DNA of 64,000 bases from Stappia indica (GTDB lineage Bacteria > Pseudomonadota > Alphaproteobacteria > Rhizobiales > Stappiaceae). The position numbers were made by a program, and so were the translations under genes. The stretch's first letter is position 1. Every line of letters starts with the position of its first letter. Of the stretch, positions 1 through 8,895 are shown piece by piece. Where the stretch lies: contig NZ_CP046908.1 in the NCBI RefSeq assembly GCF_009789575.1, positions 4,865,001 through 4,929,000 of the forward strand. The letters run 5' to 3'. Below the pieces are notes generated by a model. The model saw only the letters and a list, made by a program, of their open reading frames with translations. It did not search any database and was not told the DNA's origin.

Positions 1-3000
1 TGACCAAGGCGGCAAGGTCGATGGCGCCGCCTTCGCCGGCCCCGTCATTGCCGGCCGCAATCCCCAGCCGCTCGGCGAAGGGCGTGGCGAGGAGGGCGAG
101 ATCGCGCCGCGCCGCCGCCCAGTCGATGCGGGCATAGCCGGGGGCGGCTGCGACCGCATCGTCCTGCGGCAGGGCCATGAGCGTTGCCAGCCCGTCCAGC
201 GCCTCGCGCGCGGTGAGCGCATGGCGGCCGAGCTTGCGGGCCAGCAGGTCGCCGACATCGGCGTTGCGGGCCAGGTAGCCGGCATCGGAAATCGCGCCCC
301 AGGCGACCGCAAGGCCGGGCAGGCCTTCGGTGCGGCGGCGGGCGGCAAGACCCTCCAGATAGCCGTTGGCGGCGACATAGTTCGCCTGGCCCGGATTGCC
401 GACCAGCGTGGTGGCGGAGGAGAACAGCACGAACTGGCGCAAGGCATCGCCCCGCGTAAGCGCGTCGAGAAGCTGCGCGCCGCGCACCTTCGGCGCCAGC
501 ACGGCGTCGAGCTGCTCGCGGGTGAGATTGGAAAGCAGGGTGTCGTGCAGCACCATGGCCGTGTGGAAGGCGGCCTGGATCGCGCCGGCATCCTTGCGGA
601 TCGCGGCAAGGGCGGCGGCGACGGCCTTCTCGCTGGTGGCATCGCACGCATGGCCGACGACCGTGACGCCGCGGCGGCCCATCTCCTCGATGAGGGCGAC
701 GGCCTCCGGCGTGGTGGCGCCGCGCCGCGACAGCACGTCGATGCGGGTGGCGCCCATGTCGGCGAGACGGGCGATCAGGGCCGCGCCGAAGCCGCCGAAG
801 CCGCCGACGACGACCAGGCTGCCGGCTTCGCCCTCGAAGCGGAAGGGCGCGGGCGCGGCAAGCGCGGCGGCGGTAGCGGGCTGCTGCGGCGGACGGATGA
901 CGATCTTGCCGATATGGCCGGCCTGCTGCATCAGGCGGAAGGCGGCGACCGCCTCGTCCGCCTCGAAGGCGCGATAGGGCAGCGGCGACAGCGCGCCGCC
1001 GGCGAAGAGCTGCATCAACTCGTCGAGCAGGCGCTCGGCCAGGGCCGGCTGGTGGATCAGCAGCTGGTCGGCATCGATGCCGAAATAGCTGAGGTTGCGG
1101 CGGAACGGCCTGAGGCCGAGATGGGTGTTCTCGTAATAGTCGCGCTTGCCGAGCTCGAGGAAGCGGCCGAAGGGCGCCAGAACCTCGATGCTGCGCTCCA
1201 TCGCCTCGCCGGACAGCGAGTTGAGCACCACCTCGATGCCCTTGCCGCCGGTCAGCCGCATCACGTCGTCGGCGAAGGTCAGCGAGCGGGAATCGAGCAC
1301 GTGGTCGACGCCGAGCCGGCGCAGCAGGCTGCGCTTTTCCGGGCTGCCGGCGGTGGCGATGATCGTCGCGCCGATATGGCGGGCGACCTGGATCGCGGCA
1401 AGGCCGACGCCGCCGGCGCCGCCATGGATCAGCACGGTCTCGTGCGCCTCCAGCCGGGCAAGGCGGTGCAGGGCGTAATAGCTGGTGAGGAAGGCGACGG
1501 GGATGGTCGCCGCCGCTTCCGGTTCGAGGCCTTGCGGCGTGCGGGCGCAGCCCTTTTCGGAGACGGTGACGCGGCTGGCGAAACAGGCCGGAGCGAAGGC
1601 GATGACCTTGTCGCCCGGACGCAGGCGGCGCGCCTTGGGGCCGGTGGCGACGACCGTGCCGGCGCATTCCATGCCGAGCGTCGGGCCGGCGAAACCGTCC
1701 TCCAGCGCCTCTTCCGGCAGCAGGCCGAGCGCCCACATCACATCGCGGAAATTAAGGCCGCTCGCTTCCACCGCGATCTCGACCTCGTCGCCGACAAGGG
1801 CGCGGGCCGGAACCCGCGACCAGGCGAGGCGGTCGAGCGAGCCCTGCTGGGCAATGTCGAGGCGCAGGATATCGGCGTCGGTGTCGCTGCTGCCGGGCTG
1901 CGGCAGCTCCGGCCCGCGTTCCAGGCGCAGGCCAAGGCGCGTATCGCCGTCGATCACCAGCTCGCGCTCGTCCGAGAGGTCGGCGCCGACGATCTCGGCG
2001 GCAAGGCGCAGGGCGGCGGCGCTGGCATCGAGATCGCGGCGGATGTCGACGAGCCTGAGGCCGGCGGAGGGGAACTCGTTCATGGCGACGCGGCCGAAGG
2101 CCCACACGCCCGCCTGCACCGGATCGGGCGCAGTGCCGCAGGCCGGGGCGCGCGCGCCCTCCGGCGCGATCACCACGACCGGGCCGGCGGCACTGCCGCG
2201 GCCCTTGAGCATCTGCGCAAGCTGCCAGGTGCGGGCCGAGAGCAGGGCGCTGGCATCCTCGCCAGAACCGGAGCCGGCACGGGCATAGGCGCCGGCGAGA
2301 TGAATGATGCCGTCGCGGGCGGCGGCGGCAAGCGGCGTCTCTTCGCCCCAGGCGGCGGGATCGTCGAGATCGGCAGCGATCACGCCGTCATCCGCTGCGG
2401 CCCCATCGGAGGTGATCAGGACGGCCTCGATGCGATGCGGCTTCAGGCATTCGCGCAGCGCCGAGGCGACGGCGCGGGAAGGGCCGTCCGCATCGCAGAC
2501 GATGGCCATGCGCCGCAGCTCCGTGCCGCTCTCCGCAGCGCCGTTGCCATTGGCGGCAGAAACGCTGCGGGTAGGGGCGCGGGCAATGAGAATGCTGGCA
2601 TCGACCTCGCCGCCGGCAAGCGGCAGCGCCTCCACCTCGGCAAGGCCGAAGGCGGCAAGGCGCGCGGCCCAACCCTCGCCGCCGAGCAGCGGGGTGGCGG
2701 GGCGCGAGGAGCCGGGAACGGGCAGCCACCAGTCGGCGCCGGTGCCGAGGATCAGCTCGGCATCGCTCGAGGGCGCACGCTCCAGCGCCAGCAGCTGGCC
2801 GCCGGGCGACAGCATCGCGGCAAGGTCCTTGAGCATGGCATCGCCCGCGCCGCTCAGCGTGTCGCAGCACACCGCGAGATCGTAGGGGCCGCCCTCGGCA
2901 AGGGCGCCGTCCTCCGGCGAAAGGAAGCGCGTCTGGGCGCTGCCGTGCCAGTTGCGCCGCAGCCGCTCGGCGGCGCCGGGCACGGGATCGCCGACGGTCA

Positions 3001-6000
3001 GCGTGGCGTTGTAGGGCGACAGCAGCGTGTCGAGATGGCGGGCGACGGCGAGCGAGCGCTCGCCGAGCACCAGAACGGAGAGCGGCTTGTCCTGCGGCCA
3101 GTCGGCGACCGCGCGTCCGGCGATGTCGAGGCAGGCGCGGCGCAGGGCCTGGGCGGCCGGGTCGGCATTGCGCCAGCCGGCCAGCAGCGCCGAGGCGAAG
3201 ACGTCGCCGGCGCTGGCGGGAAGACCCTGCCGCAGCAGGTCCGGCAGGTCGTCGGCAAGGCGGGCGAGCAAGGTGGCCTGCGAGCCGTGGGCGCCGGCCT
3301 CGAACACCAGCGTCTGCACCAGCGAGGCGGGATCGAGCCCTTCGGCAGGATCGAAGATCCGCCACTGGCCGTCGTCTTCCGTCGCCAGCTCGTGATGGGC
3401 GAGAAGATCGAGGAAATGGGCGGCGAAGGGGGCCGCGCTCTCGTGCAGCGACCCGTCGCGAACCTTCGCCGCAAGGGTGAAGGGCGCGCTGCCGAGCACG
3501 GCATGGAGCGCGCGGTGGGCGACCGTGCGGGCAAGCGCATCGGCAAGAAGCCCGGCATCCGAGGGATCGTACTCCTCGCTCGCCACAAGGCCGAGCCCGT
3601 CTGCGATCACGGCAAGCGGAAGGGCCTGCGAGGCGCCGGCATCGGCCGGGGTCAGCAGGCGCGAGACAACGCGGTAGGTGAGGCCGTGATCGCGCTCAGC
3701 CATGTGGAACTGCACCGCCTTGAAGCGGGCACCCGTCAGGCGCGCGACGAGGCCGCCCTCGGCGTCGAGATAGTCGAAGCTGGCAACGAGCGAGCGGGCG
3801 CTGCCCTTGTCCACCCGGATGCGCACGGCAACGGGAACCGAGGCGGGGGCATGCAGCTCGATGCCGGAAAAGCGGATCGGCAGGAAGCCGCCCTCGGCCG
3901 GCTCGGCGCGCTGACCCAGCAAGGCGAAGAGGCCGTGGAAGCCGGCATCGGCAACGGCCGGATGCAGCGCGAAGCTGTCCGGCTCCGGCAGGGCGGCCGG
4001 GGCCAGCAGGGCAAGGCGCGCCTCGCGCTCGCCCGACAGTACGGCGGTATCGGCAAGGCGGAAGGCCGGGCCGTAGTCGAGCCCGTGTGCCAGCGTCAGC
4101 CGGTAGATCTCGTCATGGGACACCTGCGTGCCGGCCACATCGGCCGCCGCCGGCAGCGCGGTGCCGGACCCCGCCAGCGTGCGGAAGCCGGCCTTCGCAT
4201 AGAGCGACCAGTCGGCGCCGGAAAGGCGCGGACGGGCATGGATCTCGATCACCCGGTCGTCCGGCGACAGGCGCACCATGGTCTCGAAGGTCTTGCCCTC
4301 GTCGAGCACCAGCGGGCGCAGGATTTCGAGGTCGCGCACCTCGATGCGCGTCTCGCCGGTCCATTGCAGGGCGGCGCGCAGGGCCATCTCGATGTAGCCG
4401 GCGGCCGGGAAGACGGCGGTCTGCTCCACCTTGTGGTCGGCGAGGAACGGCAGCAGGTCGAGGTCGATGAGGTTGAACCACTCCGCCGTTTCCGGCCGTA
4501 GCCGCTTGCCGGCCAGCGGCCAGCCGCGCTCGCCATGGGCGGTGATGCGCTCCTCCGTCTCCGGCGTCAGGAAGGGGGCGAGCTGCCAGGGATAGTCCGG
4601 CAGGACCGGCAGGTTGCGACCTTCCGGCCCGACATAGAGATCGAGATCGGGCGTCGCGCCATGCGCGACGATGCGCGCGGCGATGGTGTCGATGTCGGCG
4701 GCCTTCGCGCCCTCGCTGCGCGGCATCTCCTGGCTGGCCAGGACCTGGGTCTGGTTGCCGACGCTGCGCAGCGTGTCGCGGACATAGGTGGTGAGCACCG
4801 CCTTGGGGCCGATCTCGACCACGAGGTCGATCGGCTGCTCGGCAAGGCGGGCCACCGCATCGGTGAAGCGCACCGGGCGGCGGACGTTTTCCCACCAGTA
4901 GGTGGCGTCGGGCGTGACCTCGTCCTGCTCCGGCGTGACGGAGGAAAGGAACGGGATCGCCGGCTTGCTGCACGTCAGCGTGCCGAGCGCCTCGCGCAGC
5001 GGCGTCTCGATGGGGTCGACCAGCGCGCTGTGGAACGGATAGGCGATGTTGAGCTTGCGCAGGGCCCACCGCTTCTTGCGGGCAAGGCGGGCGAAGGCGT
5101 CGATGCTCTCCGACGGGCCGGAAATGGTGACGCTGCGCGGCGAGTTGATGGCCGACAGCTCGATGCCCGGCAGGCCGGCCTCCGCGATGGCCGCGCGCGC
5201 GTCCTCCGCAGGGAGCAGGAGCGCCGCCATGCTGCCGAGATGGCGCACCACCTCCTGCTGCGTCGAGCGGGCGTGGATGATGCGCGTCGCGGTGGCGAGA
5301 TCCAGCATGCCTGCGCACCAGGCCGCGGCCACCTCGCCGACGCTGTGGCCGAGCACGGCGGCGGGCGCGATGCCGCGCGCCTTCAGCGCGGTGACGAGGG
5401 CCGCCTGCACGGCAAAGAGCAGCGGCTGGGCGATCTCGGTCCGCTCGATCTCCGTTTCCAGGTCCTTGGAGAACAGCATGGTGACCAGCGACCAGCCGGA
5501 GACGGCCATGAAATGCCGGTCGACCAGCTCCAGCGCCTCGCGGAACACCTTGTCGCCGGAATAGGCGTCCTGGCCCATGCCGGCCCATTGCGAGCCGTTG
5601 CCGGAAAAGGCGAAGGCGACGCCGCGGGTGCGCGGGGCGGTCTTGCCCTCGACGGCGGCGGGCGCCTCCTTGCCCTCGGCAAAGGCCTGCAGGGCGGAAA
5701 TCTTGGCGGCGCTGTCGCCGAGCACGACGAGGCGGTGGTCGTGCAGGTCGCGGCGGCGGGCGGCGGCGTCGATCACCGCGCTGGCCGTCTCGGCATGATC
5801 CTCCACCAGCGCGGCATAGCGGCCGGCCAGCGCGCGCAGGGCGCCTTGCGAGCGTGCCGAGATCACCAGCGGGGCGGTATGGGCGACGCGGCTGTCGCAG
5901 GGCTGCGCCGGCTCCATGTCGCCGATGACGGCGTGGGCATTGGTGCCGCCGAAGCCGAAGGAGTTGATGCCGGCAAGGCGCGGGCGCGTCCCCCGTGCCA

Positions 6001-7189
6001 GCTCGACCGGCTCGGCGGCGACGGCAAGGTTGAGGCCGGCAAAGTCGATGTTGGGGTTCGGCTCGTCGAAATGCAGCGACTTCGGCAGCCGGTCGTGATG
6101 CAGCGCCAGCACCGACTTGAGAATGCCGACGAGGCCGGAGACCGGCTCCAGATGGCCGACATTGGTCTTGACCGAACCGATGGGCAGCGGCGCGCCGCGC
6201 TTGCGGCCGATGGCGGTGCCGAGCGCGTTGGCCTCGGCCGGGTCGCCGACCTGGGTGCCGGTGCCATGCGCCTCGACGAAGGCGAGATCGTCCGGCGAGA
6301 TGCCGAGCTCGTCGCTGTAGATGCTCTCCAGCAGGGTCTTCTGCGCCGGGGAGGAGGGCAGCGACAGGCCGGCGGTGCGCCCGTCCGCGTTGATGCCGGT
6401 CGCCAGGATGCGGGCACGCGGCTCGCGCGCCGTGGTGTCGCGCTGCAGCACCATCGCCACCGCGCCCTCGGAGCGGACATAGCCGTCGCCCGAGGCATCG
6501 AAGGCACGACAGAGGCCCTGCGGCGACAGCATCGAGGCGCGGGCGAAGCCGATGAAGGAGAAGGGGCTGAGCAGCAGGTTGACGCCGGCGACGATGGCCG
6601 TGTCGATCTGCCCGCTCTCGATGGCGCTGACCGCCTGGTGCAGCGCCACCAGAGAGGAGGAACAGGCGGTGTCGAGCGTGAAGCTCGGGCCGCGCAGGTC
6701 GAAGATGTAGGAGACGCGGTTGGAGATGATCGACAGCGTGTTGCCGGTCATCGTCTGAACGTCGACGGACGGCAGGTCGAACAGCAGCCGCTGGTGATAG
6801 TCGAGGCCCGAGGCGCCGACATAGACGCCGGTCTGGGTGCCGGCCAGGTCCGACGGGCGCAGGCCCGCGTTCTCGATGGCCTCCCACACGACCTGGAGCA
6901 GCAGCCGCTGCTGCGGATCGATCTGCACCGCCTCGCGCGGGGAAATGCCGAAGAAGCCGGCGTCGAAGCCCCACACGTCGTCGATCTGGCCGGCGGCGAA
7001 GGTGAAGCTGCGGCCCGAGGTGCCGGGGCGGGGATGGTGGAAGCCGCGCGTGTCGAAGCGATCGGGGCGAATCTCGCTGACGGAGCAGAGCCCGTCGTCG
7101 AGCAATGTCCAGAAGGCATCCACTGTCCCGGCACCTGGAAGGCGTGCCGCATAGCCGGTGATGACAGTGTTATTCGCGCGCAAGGACAT
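1..7189 (-). CDS. Type I polyketide synthase, RkpA/WcbR-like (3' end outside window)
   Basis: About 2396 residues are visible. Domain order read from the sequence: ketosynthase (res ~8-430; Cys in DTACSSSL at ~176, His in EAHGTGTQ ~306, GHLEPVSG ~343), acyltransferase (~524-830, GHSVGE Ser ~616), dehydratase (~880-1170, His ~919 in HKVEQTAVFP and Asp in ADAGFH ~1081), then a region with a methyltransferase-like ending but no glycine-rich SAM motif and a degenerate reductase-like fold. These are followed by enoylreductase (GGAGGVG ~1921), ketoreductase (GGFGGFG ~2130, Tyr in NYVAANGY ~2270) and a linker that should lead to an ACP. ATG at 7189 was chosen because the ketosynthase begins directly after it; an in-frame GTG lies about 69 nt upstream. 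The domain set and the capsule-locus context match rhizobial RkpA and Burkholderia WcbR, which are thought to make a lipid for capsule anchoring. Cytoplasmic. The link to lipid-carrier synthesis is inference. Confidence 0.93.
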   Translation of the reverse strand, partial: MSLRANNTVITGYAARLPGAGTVDAFWTLLDDGLCSVSEIRPDRFDTRGFHHPRPGTSGRSFTFAAGQIDDVWGFDAGFFGISPREAVQIDPQQRLLLQVVWEAIENAGLRPSDLAGTQTGVYVGASGLDYHQRLLFDLPSVDVQTMTGNTLSIISNRVSYIFDLRGPSFTLDTACSSSLVALHQAVSAIESGQIDTAIVAGVNLLLSPFSFIGFARASMLSPQGLCRAFDASGDGYVRSEGAVAMVLQRDTTAREPRARILATGINADGRTAGLSLPSSPAQKTLLESIYSDELGISPDDLAFVEAHGTGTQVGDPAEANALGTAIGRKRGAPLPIGSVKTNVGHLEPVSGLVGILKSVLALHHDRLPKSLHFDEPNPNIDFAGLNLAVAAEPVELARGTRPRLAGINSFGFGGTNAHAVIGDMEPAQPCDSRVAHTAPLVISARSQGALRALAGRYAALVEDHAETASAVIDAAARRRDLHDHRLVVLGDSAAKISALQAFAEGKEAPAAVEGKTAPRTRGVAFAFSGNGSQWAGMGQDAYSGDKVFREALELVDRHFMAVSGWSLVTMLFSKDLETEIERTEIAQPLLFAVQAALVTALKARGIAPAAVLGHSVGEVAAAWCAGMLDLATATRIIHARSTQQEVVRHLGSMAALLLPAEDARAAIAEAGLPGIELSAINSPRSVTISGPSESIDAFARLARKKRWALRKLNIAYPFHSALVDPIETPLREALGTLTCSKPAIPFLSSVTPEQDEVTPDATYWWENVRRPVRFTDAVARLAEQPIDLVVEIGPKAVLTTYVRDTLRSVGNQTQVLASQEMPRSEGAKAADIDTIAARIVAHGATPDLDLYVGPEGRNLPVLPDYPWQLAPFLTPETEERITAHGERGWPLAGKRLRPETAEWFNLIDLDLLPFLADHKVEQTAVFPAAGYIEMALRAALQWTGETRIEVRDLEILRPLVLDEGKTFETMVRLSPDDRVIEIHARPRLSGADWSLYAKAGFRTLAGSGTALPAAADVAGTQVSHDEIYRLTLAHGLDYGPAFRLADTAVLSGEREARLALLAPAALPEPDSFALHPAVADAGFHGLFALLGQRAEPAEGGFLPIRFSGIELHAPASVPVAVRIRVDKGSARSLVASFDYLDAEGGLVARLTGARFKAVQFHMAERDHGLTYRVVSRLLTPADAGASQALPLAVIADGLGLVASEEYDPSDAGLLADALARTVAHRALHAVLGSAPFTLAAKVRDGSLHESAAPFAAHFLDLLAHHELATEDDGQWRIFDPAEGLDPASLVQTLVFEAGAHGSQATLLARLADDLPDLLRQGLPASAGDVFASALLAGWRNADPAAQALRRACLDIAGRAVADWPQDKPLSVLVLGERSLAVARHLDTLLSPYNATLTVGDPVPGAAERLRRNWHGSAQTRFLSPEDGALAEGGPYDLAVCCDTLSGAGDAMLKDLAAMLSPGGQLLALERAPSSDAELILGTGADWWLPVPGSSRPATPLLGGEGWAARLAAFGLAEVEALPLAGGEVDASILIARAPTRSVSAANGNGAAESGTELRRMAIVCDADGPSRAVASALRECLKPHRIEAVLITSDGAAADDGVIAADLDDPAAWGEETPLAAAARDGIIHLAGAYARAGSGSGEDASALLSARTWQLAQMLKGRGSAAGPVVVIAPEGARAPACGTAPDPVQAGVWAFGRVAMNEFPSAGLRLVDIRRDLDASAAALRLAAEIVGADLSDERELVIDGDTRLGLRLERGPELPQPGSSDTDADILRLDIAQQGSLDRLAWSRVPARALVGDEVEIAVEASGLNFRDVMWALGLLPEEALEDGFAGPTLGMECAGTVVATGPKARRLRPGDKVIAFAPACFASRVTVSEKGCARTPQGLEPEAAATIPVAFLTSYYALHRLARLEAHETVLIHGGAGGVGLAAIQVARHIGATIIATAGSPEKRSLLRRLGVDHVLDSRSLTFADDVMRLTGGKGIEVVLNSLSGEAMERSIEVLAPFGRFLELGKRDYYENTHLGLRPFRRNLSYFGIDADQLLIHQPALAERLLDELMQLFAGGALSPLPYRAFEADEAVAAFRLMQQAGHIGKIVIRPPQQPATAAALAAPAPFRFEGEAGSLVVVGGFGGFGAALIARLADMGATRIDVLSRRGATTPEAVALIEEMGRRGVTVVGHACDATSEKAVAAALAAIRKDAGAIQAAFHTAMVLHDTLLSNLTREQLDAVLAPKVRGAQLLDALTRGDALRQFVLFSSATTLVGNPGQANYVAANGYLEGLAARRRTEGLPGLAVAWGAISDAGYLARNADVGDLLARKLGRHALTAREALDGLATLMALPQDDAVAAAPGYARIDWAAARRDLALLATPFAERLGIAAGNDGAGEGGAIDLAALV

Positions 7190-7597
7190 CCAGAACTCTT
7201 CCGTAGCGGCTCTCGCGAGCCAATGCTGCCAAACGGAGGCAATCCGCGAGGATGCCACCGGATGTTGTCGTCAGGTTGCATGTCCCCTGCAACCGCTTTG
7301 TCGCGCCTTGCGGCCGACGATGCGGATCCGCCCCCGGATCCTGCCTGCCTGTCCAGCCCCCCGGATCGGAAGCGGGTCCTGCCGCCGTTCCCTACCGAGC
7401 ATCTTCTCTCGCCACAACCGCAAAGCGTGCTCGCAGGGCGTGGACGGGTTTTTTCAATATATCAGGACGAGGCGGTCTTCAAAGCGTCGATAATATGGCA
7501 ATATTGCATCGCAGCATGAATTTCTCCAGATATTTGTGCCGTTACGGAATTATTGAGCGCGCCATCGAAAACGGCTCGTCTTTCAATATGATGACAC
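7190..7597. other. Intergenic region upstream of the PKS gene
   Basis: This stretch lies between the PKS start (minus strand) and the end of galE (also minus strand). The part at about 7445-7560 is clearly richer in A+T than its surroundings, with runs such as caatatat and ataatatggcaatattg, so it probably holds the PKS promoter. I could not pick a convincing -35/-10 pair with normal spacing, and I see no short gene. Confidence 0.5.
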
Positions 7598-8593
7598 TCA
7601 GCTCTCGCTGCGGTGCAAAAGCTTGCGTTCCCAGGCGAGGGCATGCCCGGCGATTGTGTCGATATCGTCGTGGACGGGCGCCCAGCCGAGCCTTGCGAGA
7701 ATCGCCCGGTTGTCCGCAACGACGCTGGCGATGTCGCCCGGCCGGCGCGGGCCGGTGTGCACGGCAAAGTCGCTTCCCGACAGCCGCTTCACCGCATCGA
7801 TGGTCTCCAGGACGGTGTATCCGCGCCCGTAGCCGCAGTTGAGGGTGAAGCCGGCGCCGCCCGCCCGCAGTTGCAGCAGGGCGAGGTAATGCGCCTCGAC
7901 CAGGTCGCTCACATGGATGAAGTCGCGCTCGGCCGTGCCGTCGCGGGTGGGATAGTCGGTGCCGTGGATGGTCAGCCCGTCGCGCAGGCCGAGGGCGGCC
8001 TCGCAGGCGACCTTGAGCAGATGCGCCGCGCCGCGCGTCGAGTGGCCGGTGCGCCCGAGCGGATCGGCGCCGGCGACGTTGAAATAGCGCAGCACGCCGC
8101 AGCGCAGCGAGTGGGCGCCGGCGATATCGGCAAGCATCCGCTCGCTCATCAGCTTCGACATGCCATAGGGGGAGGTGGGCCGCGTCGGCGCGGCCTCGTC
8201 CACCGGGTCGCTGCCGACCTCGCCATAGACGGCGGCGGTGGAGGAGAAGATGACGTTGGCGATGCCGGCCGCGCGGCAGCTCTCGACGAGGGCCAGCGTC
8301 GCGCAGGTGTTGTTGCGGTAGTATTTCTCGGGACGCTCGACGGATTCGGGCACGGAGACCGAGCCGGCGAAATGCAGCACCGCATCGACCGGCTCGCCGG
8401 CCAGATCGAGTGCACGGGCAACGGCGTCCCCATCGGCAACATCGCCGCGCAGGAAGGCGGCGGCCGGGGGCACCGACCAGTCGTGCCCGCCCTCCAGACT
8501 GTCGAGAACGACGACGCGCTCGCCCGCGTCCAGCAGGCGCCACGCCATGTGGCTGCCGATGTAACCTGCGCCGCCGGTTACAAGAACTGCCAT
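7598..8593 (-). CDS. galE: UDP-glucose 4-epimerase (first copy)
   Basis: This 331-residue extended short-chain dehydrogenase should interconvert UDP-glucose and UDP-galactose in the cytoplasm. Visible features are the N-terminal NAD-binding GGAGYIGS (res ~7-14), the catalytic Ser in SSTAAVYG, the Tyr/Lys pair in SPYGMSK, and RYFNVAGADP, which is characteristic of GalE. The frame stays open upstream, but ATG at 8593 is preceded by GGAGGG at the right distance and starts exactly at the NAD fold, so it is the clear start. The gene sits between the PKS and ugd; a second galE lies at 36094. Having two copies in one polysaccharide region suggests one may prefer another sugar (for example UDP-GlcNAc or a uronate), which the sequence does not settle. 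Confidence 0.93.
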   Translation of the reverse strand: MAVLVTGGAGYIGSHMAWRLLDAGERVVVLDSLEGGHDWSVPPAAAFLRGDVADGDAVARALDLAGEPVDAVLHFAGSVSVPESVERPEKYYRNNTCATLALVESCRAAGIANVIFSSTAAVYGEVGSDPVDEAAPTRPTSPYGMSKLMSERMLADIAGAHSLRCGVLRYFNVAGADPLGRTGHSTRGAAHLLKVACEAALGLRDGLTIHGTDYPTRDGTAERDFIHVSDLVEAHYLALLQLRAGGAGFTLNCGYGRGYTVLETIDAVKRLSGSDFAVHTGPRRPGDIASVVADNRAILARLGWAPVHDDIDTIAGHALAWERKLLHRSES

Positions 8594-8895
8594 CCTTCCC
8601 TCCTGCCGGTGATGTCGGCGGCGGGCGCAGCGCTCGTCCGCGCGTGCCCGCCTCCGCCGTGTTAGCGGGTTGACAAACGGGTGGCAAGCGAACAGGAACG
8701 CAGCCGGACCGGCATGCCTTGACGCTGGGGCGGTGCGCGCACCGCACGCGGACCGAGGGGCCGCCAGGACCCGGGACACCCGTCGGGGTTCCGCCCGCAG
8801 ATCGTGACGTGAACAGCACCGGTACGGCCCCGCGGCGCCGCCTCCCGCCCGCCCGCAAGGCCCCTCTCTTTACCCAGGAAAGTCCAGGAGCACGC
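8594..8895. other. Divergent intergenic region between galE and ugd
   Basis: About 300 bases separate the divergent galE and ugd starts. A perfect -35 hexamer ttgaca occurs at 8670-8675 on the plus strand, but no good -10 follows at 16-18 bases. The rest is GC-rich with short self-complementary stretches around 8755-8790. I see no gene in it; it probably carries promoters for both neighbours. Confidence 0.4.

Noticed and set aside
221-4501. 1426-codon open frame on the plus strand
   Set aside because: It is antisense to the PKS, whose motifs are continuous on the minus strand; the frame stays open only because of the high G+C.
4113-6974. 953-codon open frame on the minus strand
   Set aside because: It is the wrong frame of the PKS: the ketosynthase and acyltransferase motifs are in the other frame of the same strand.
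8670-8675. Perfect -35 hexamer ttgaca before ugd
   Set aside because: No acceptable -10 is found at normal spacing, so I did not list it as a promoter.
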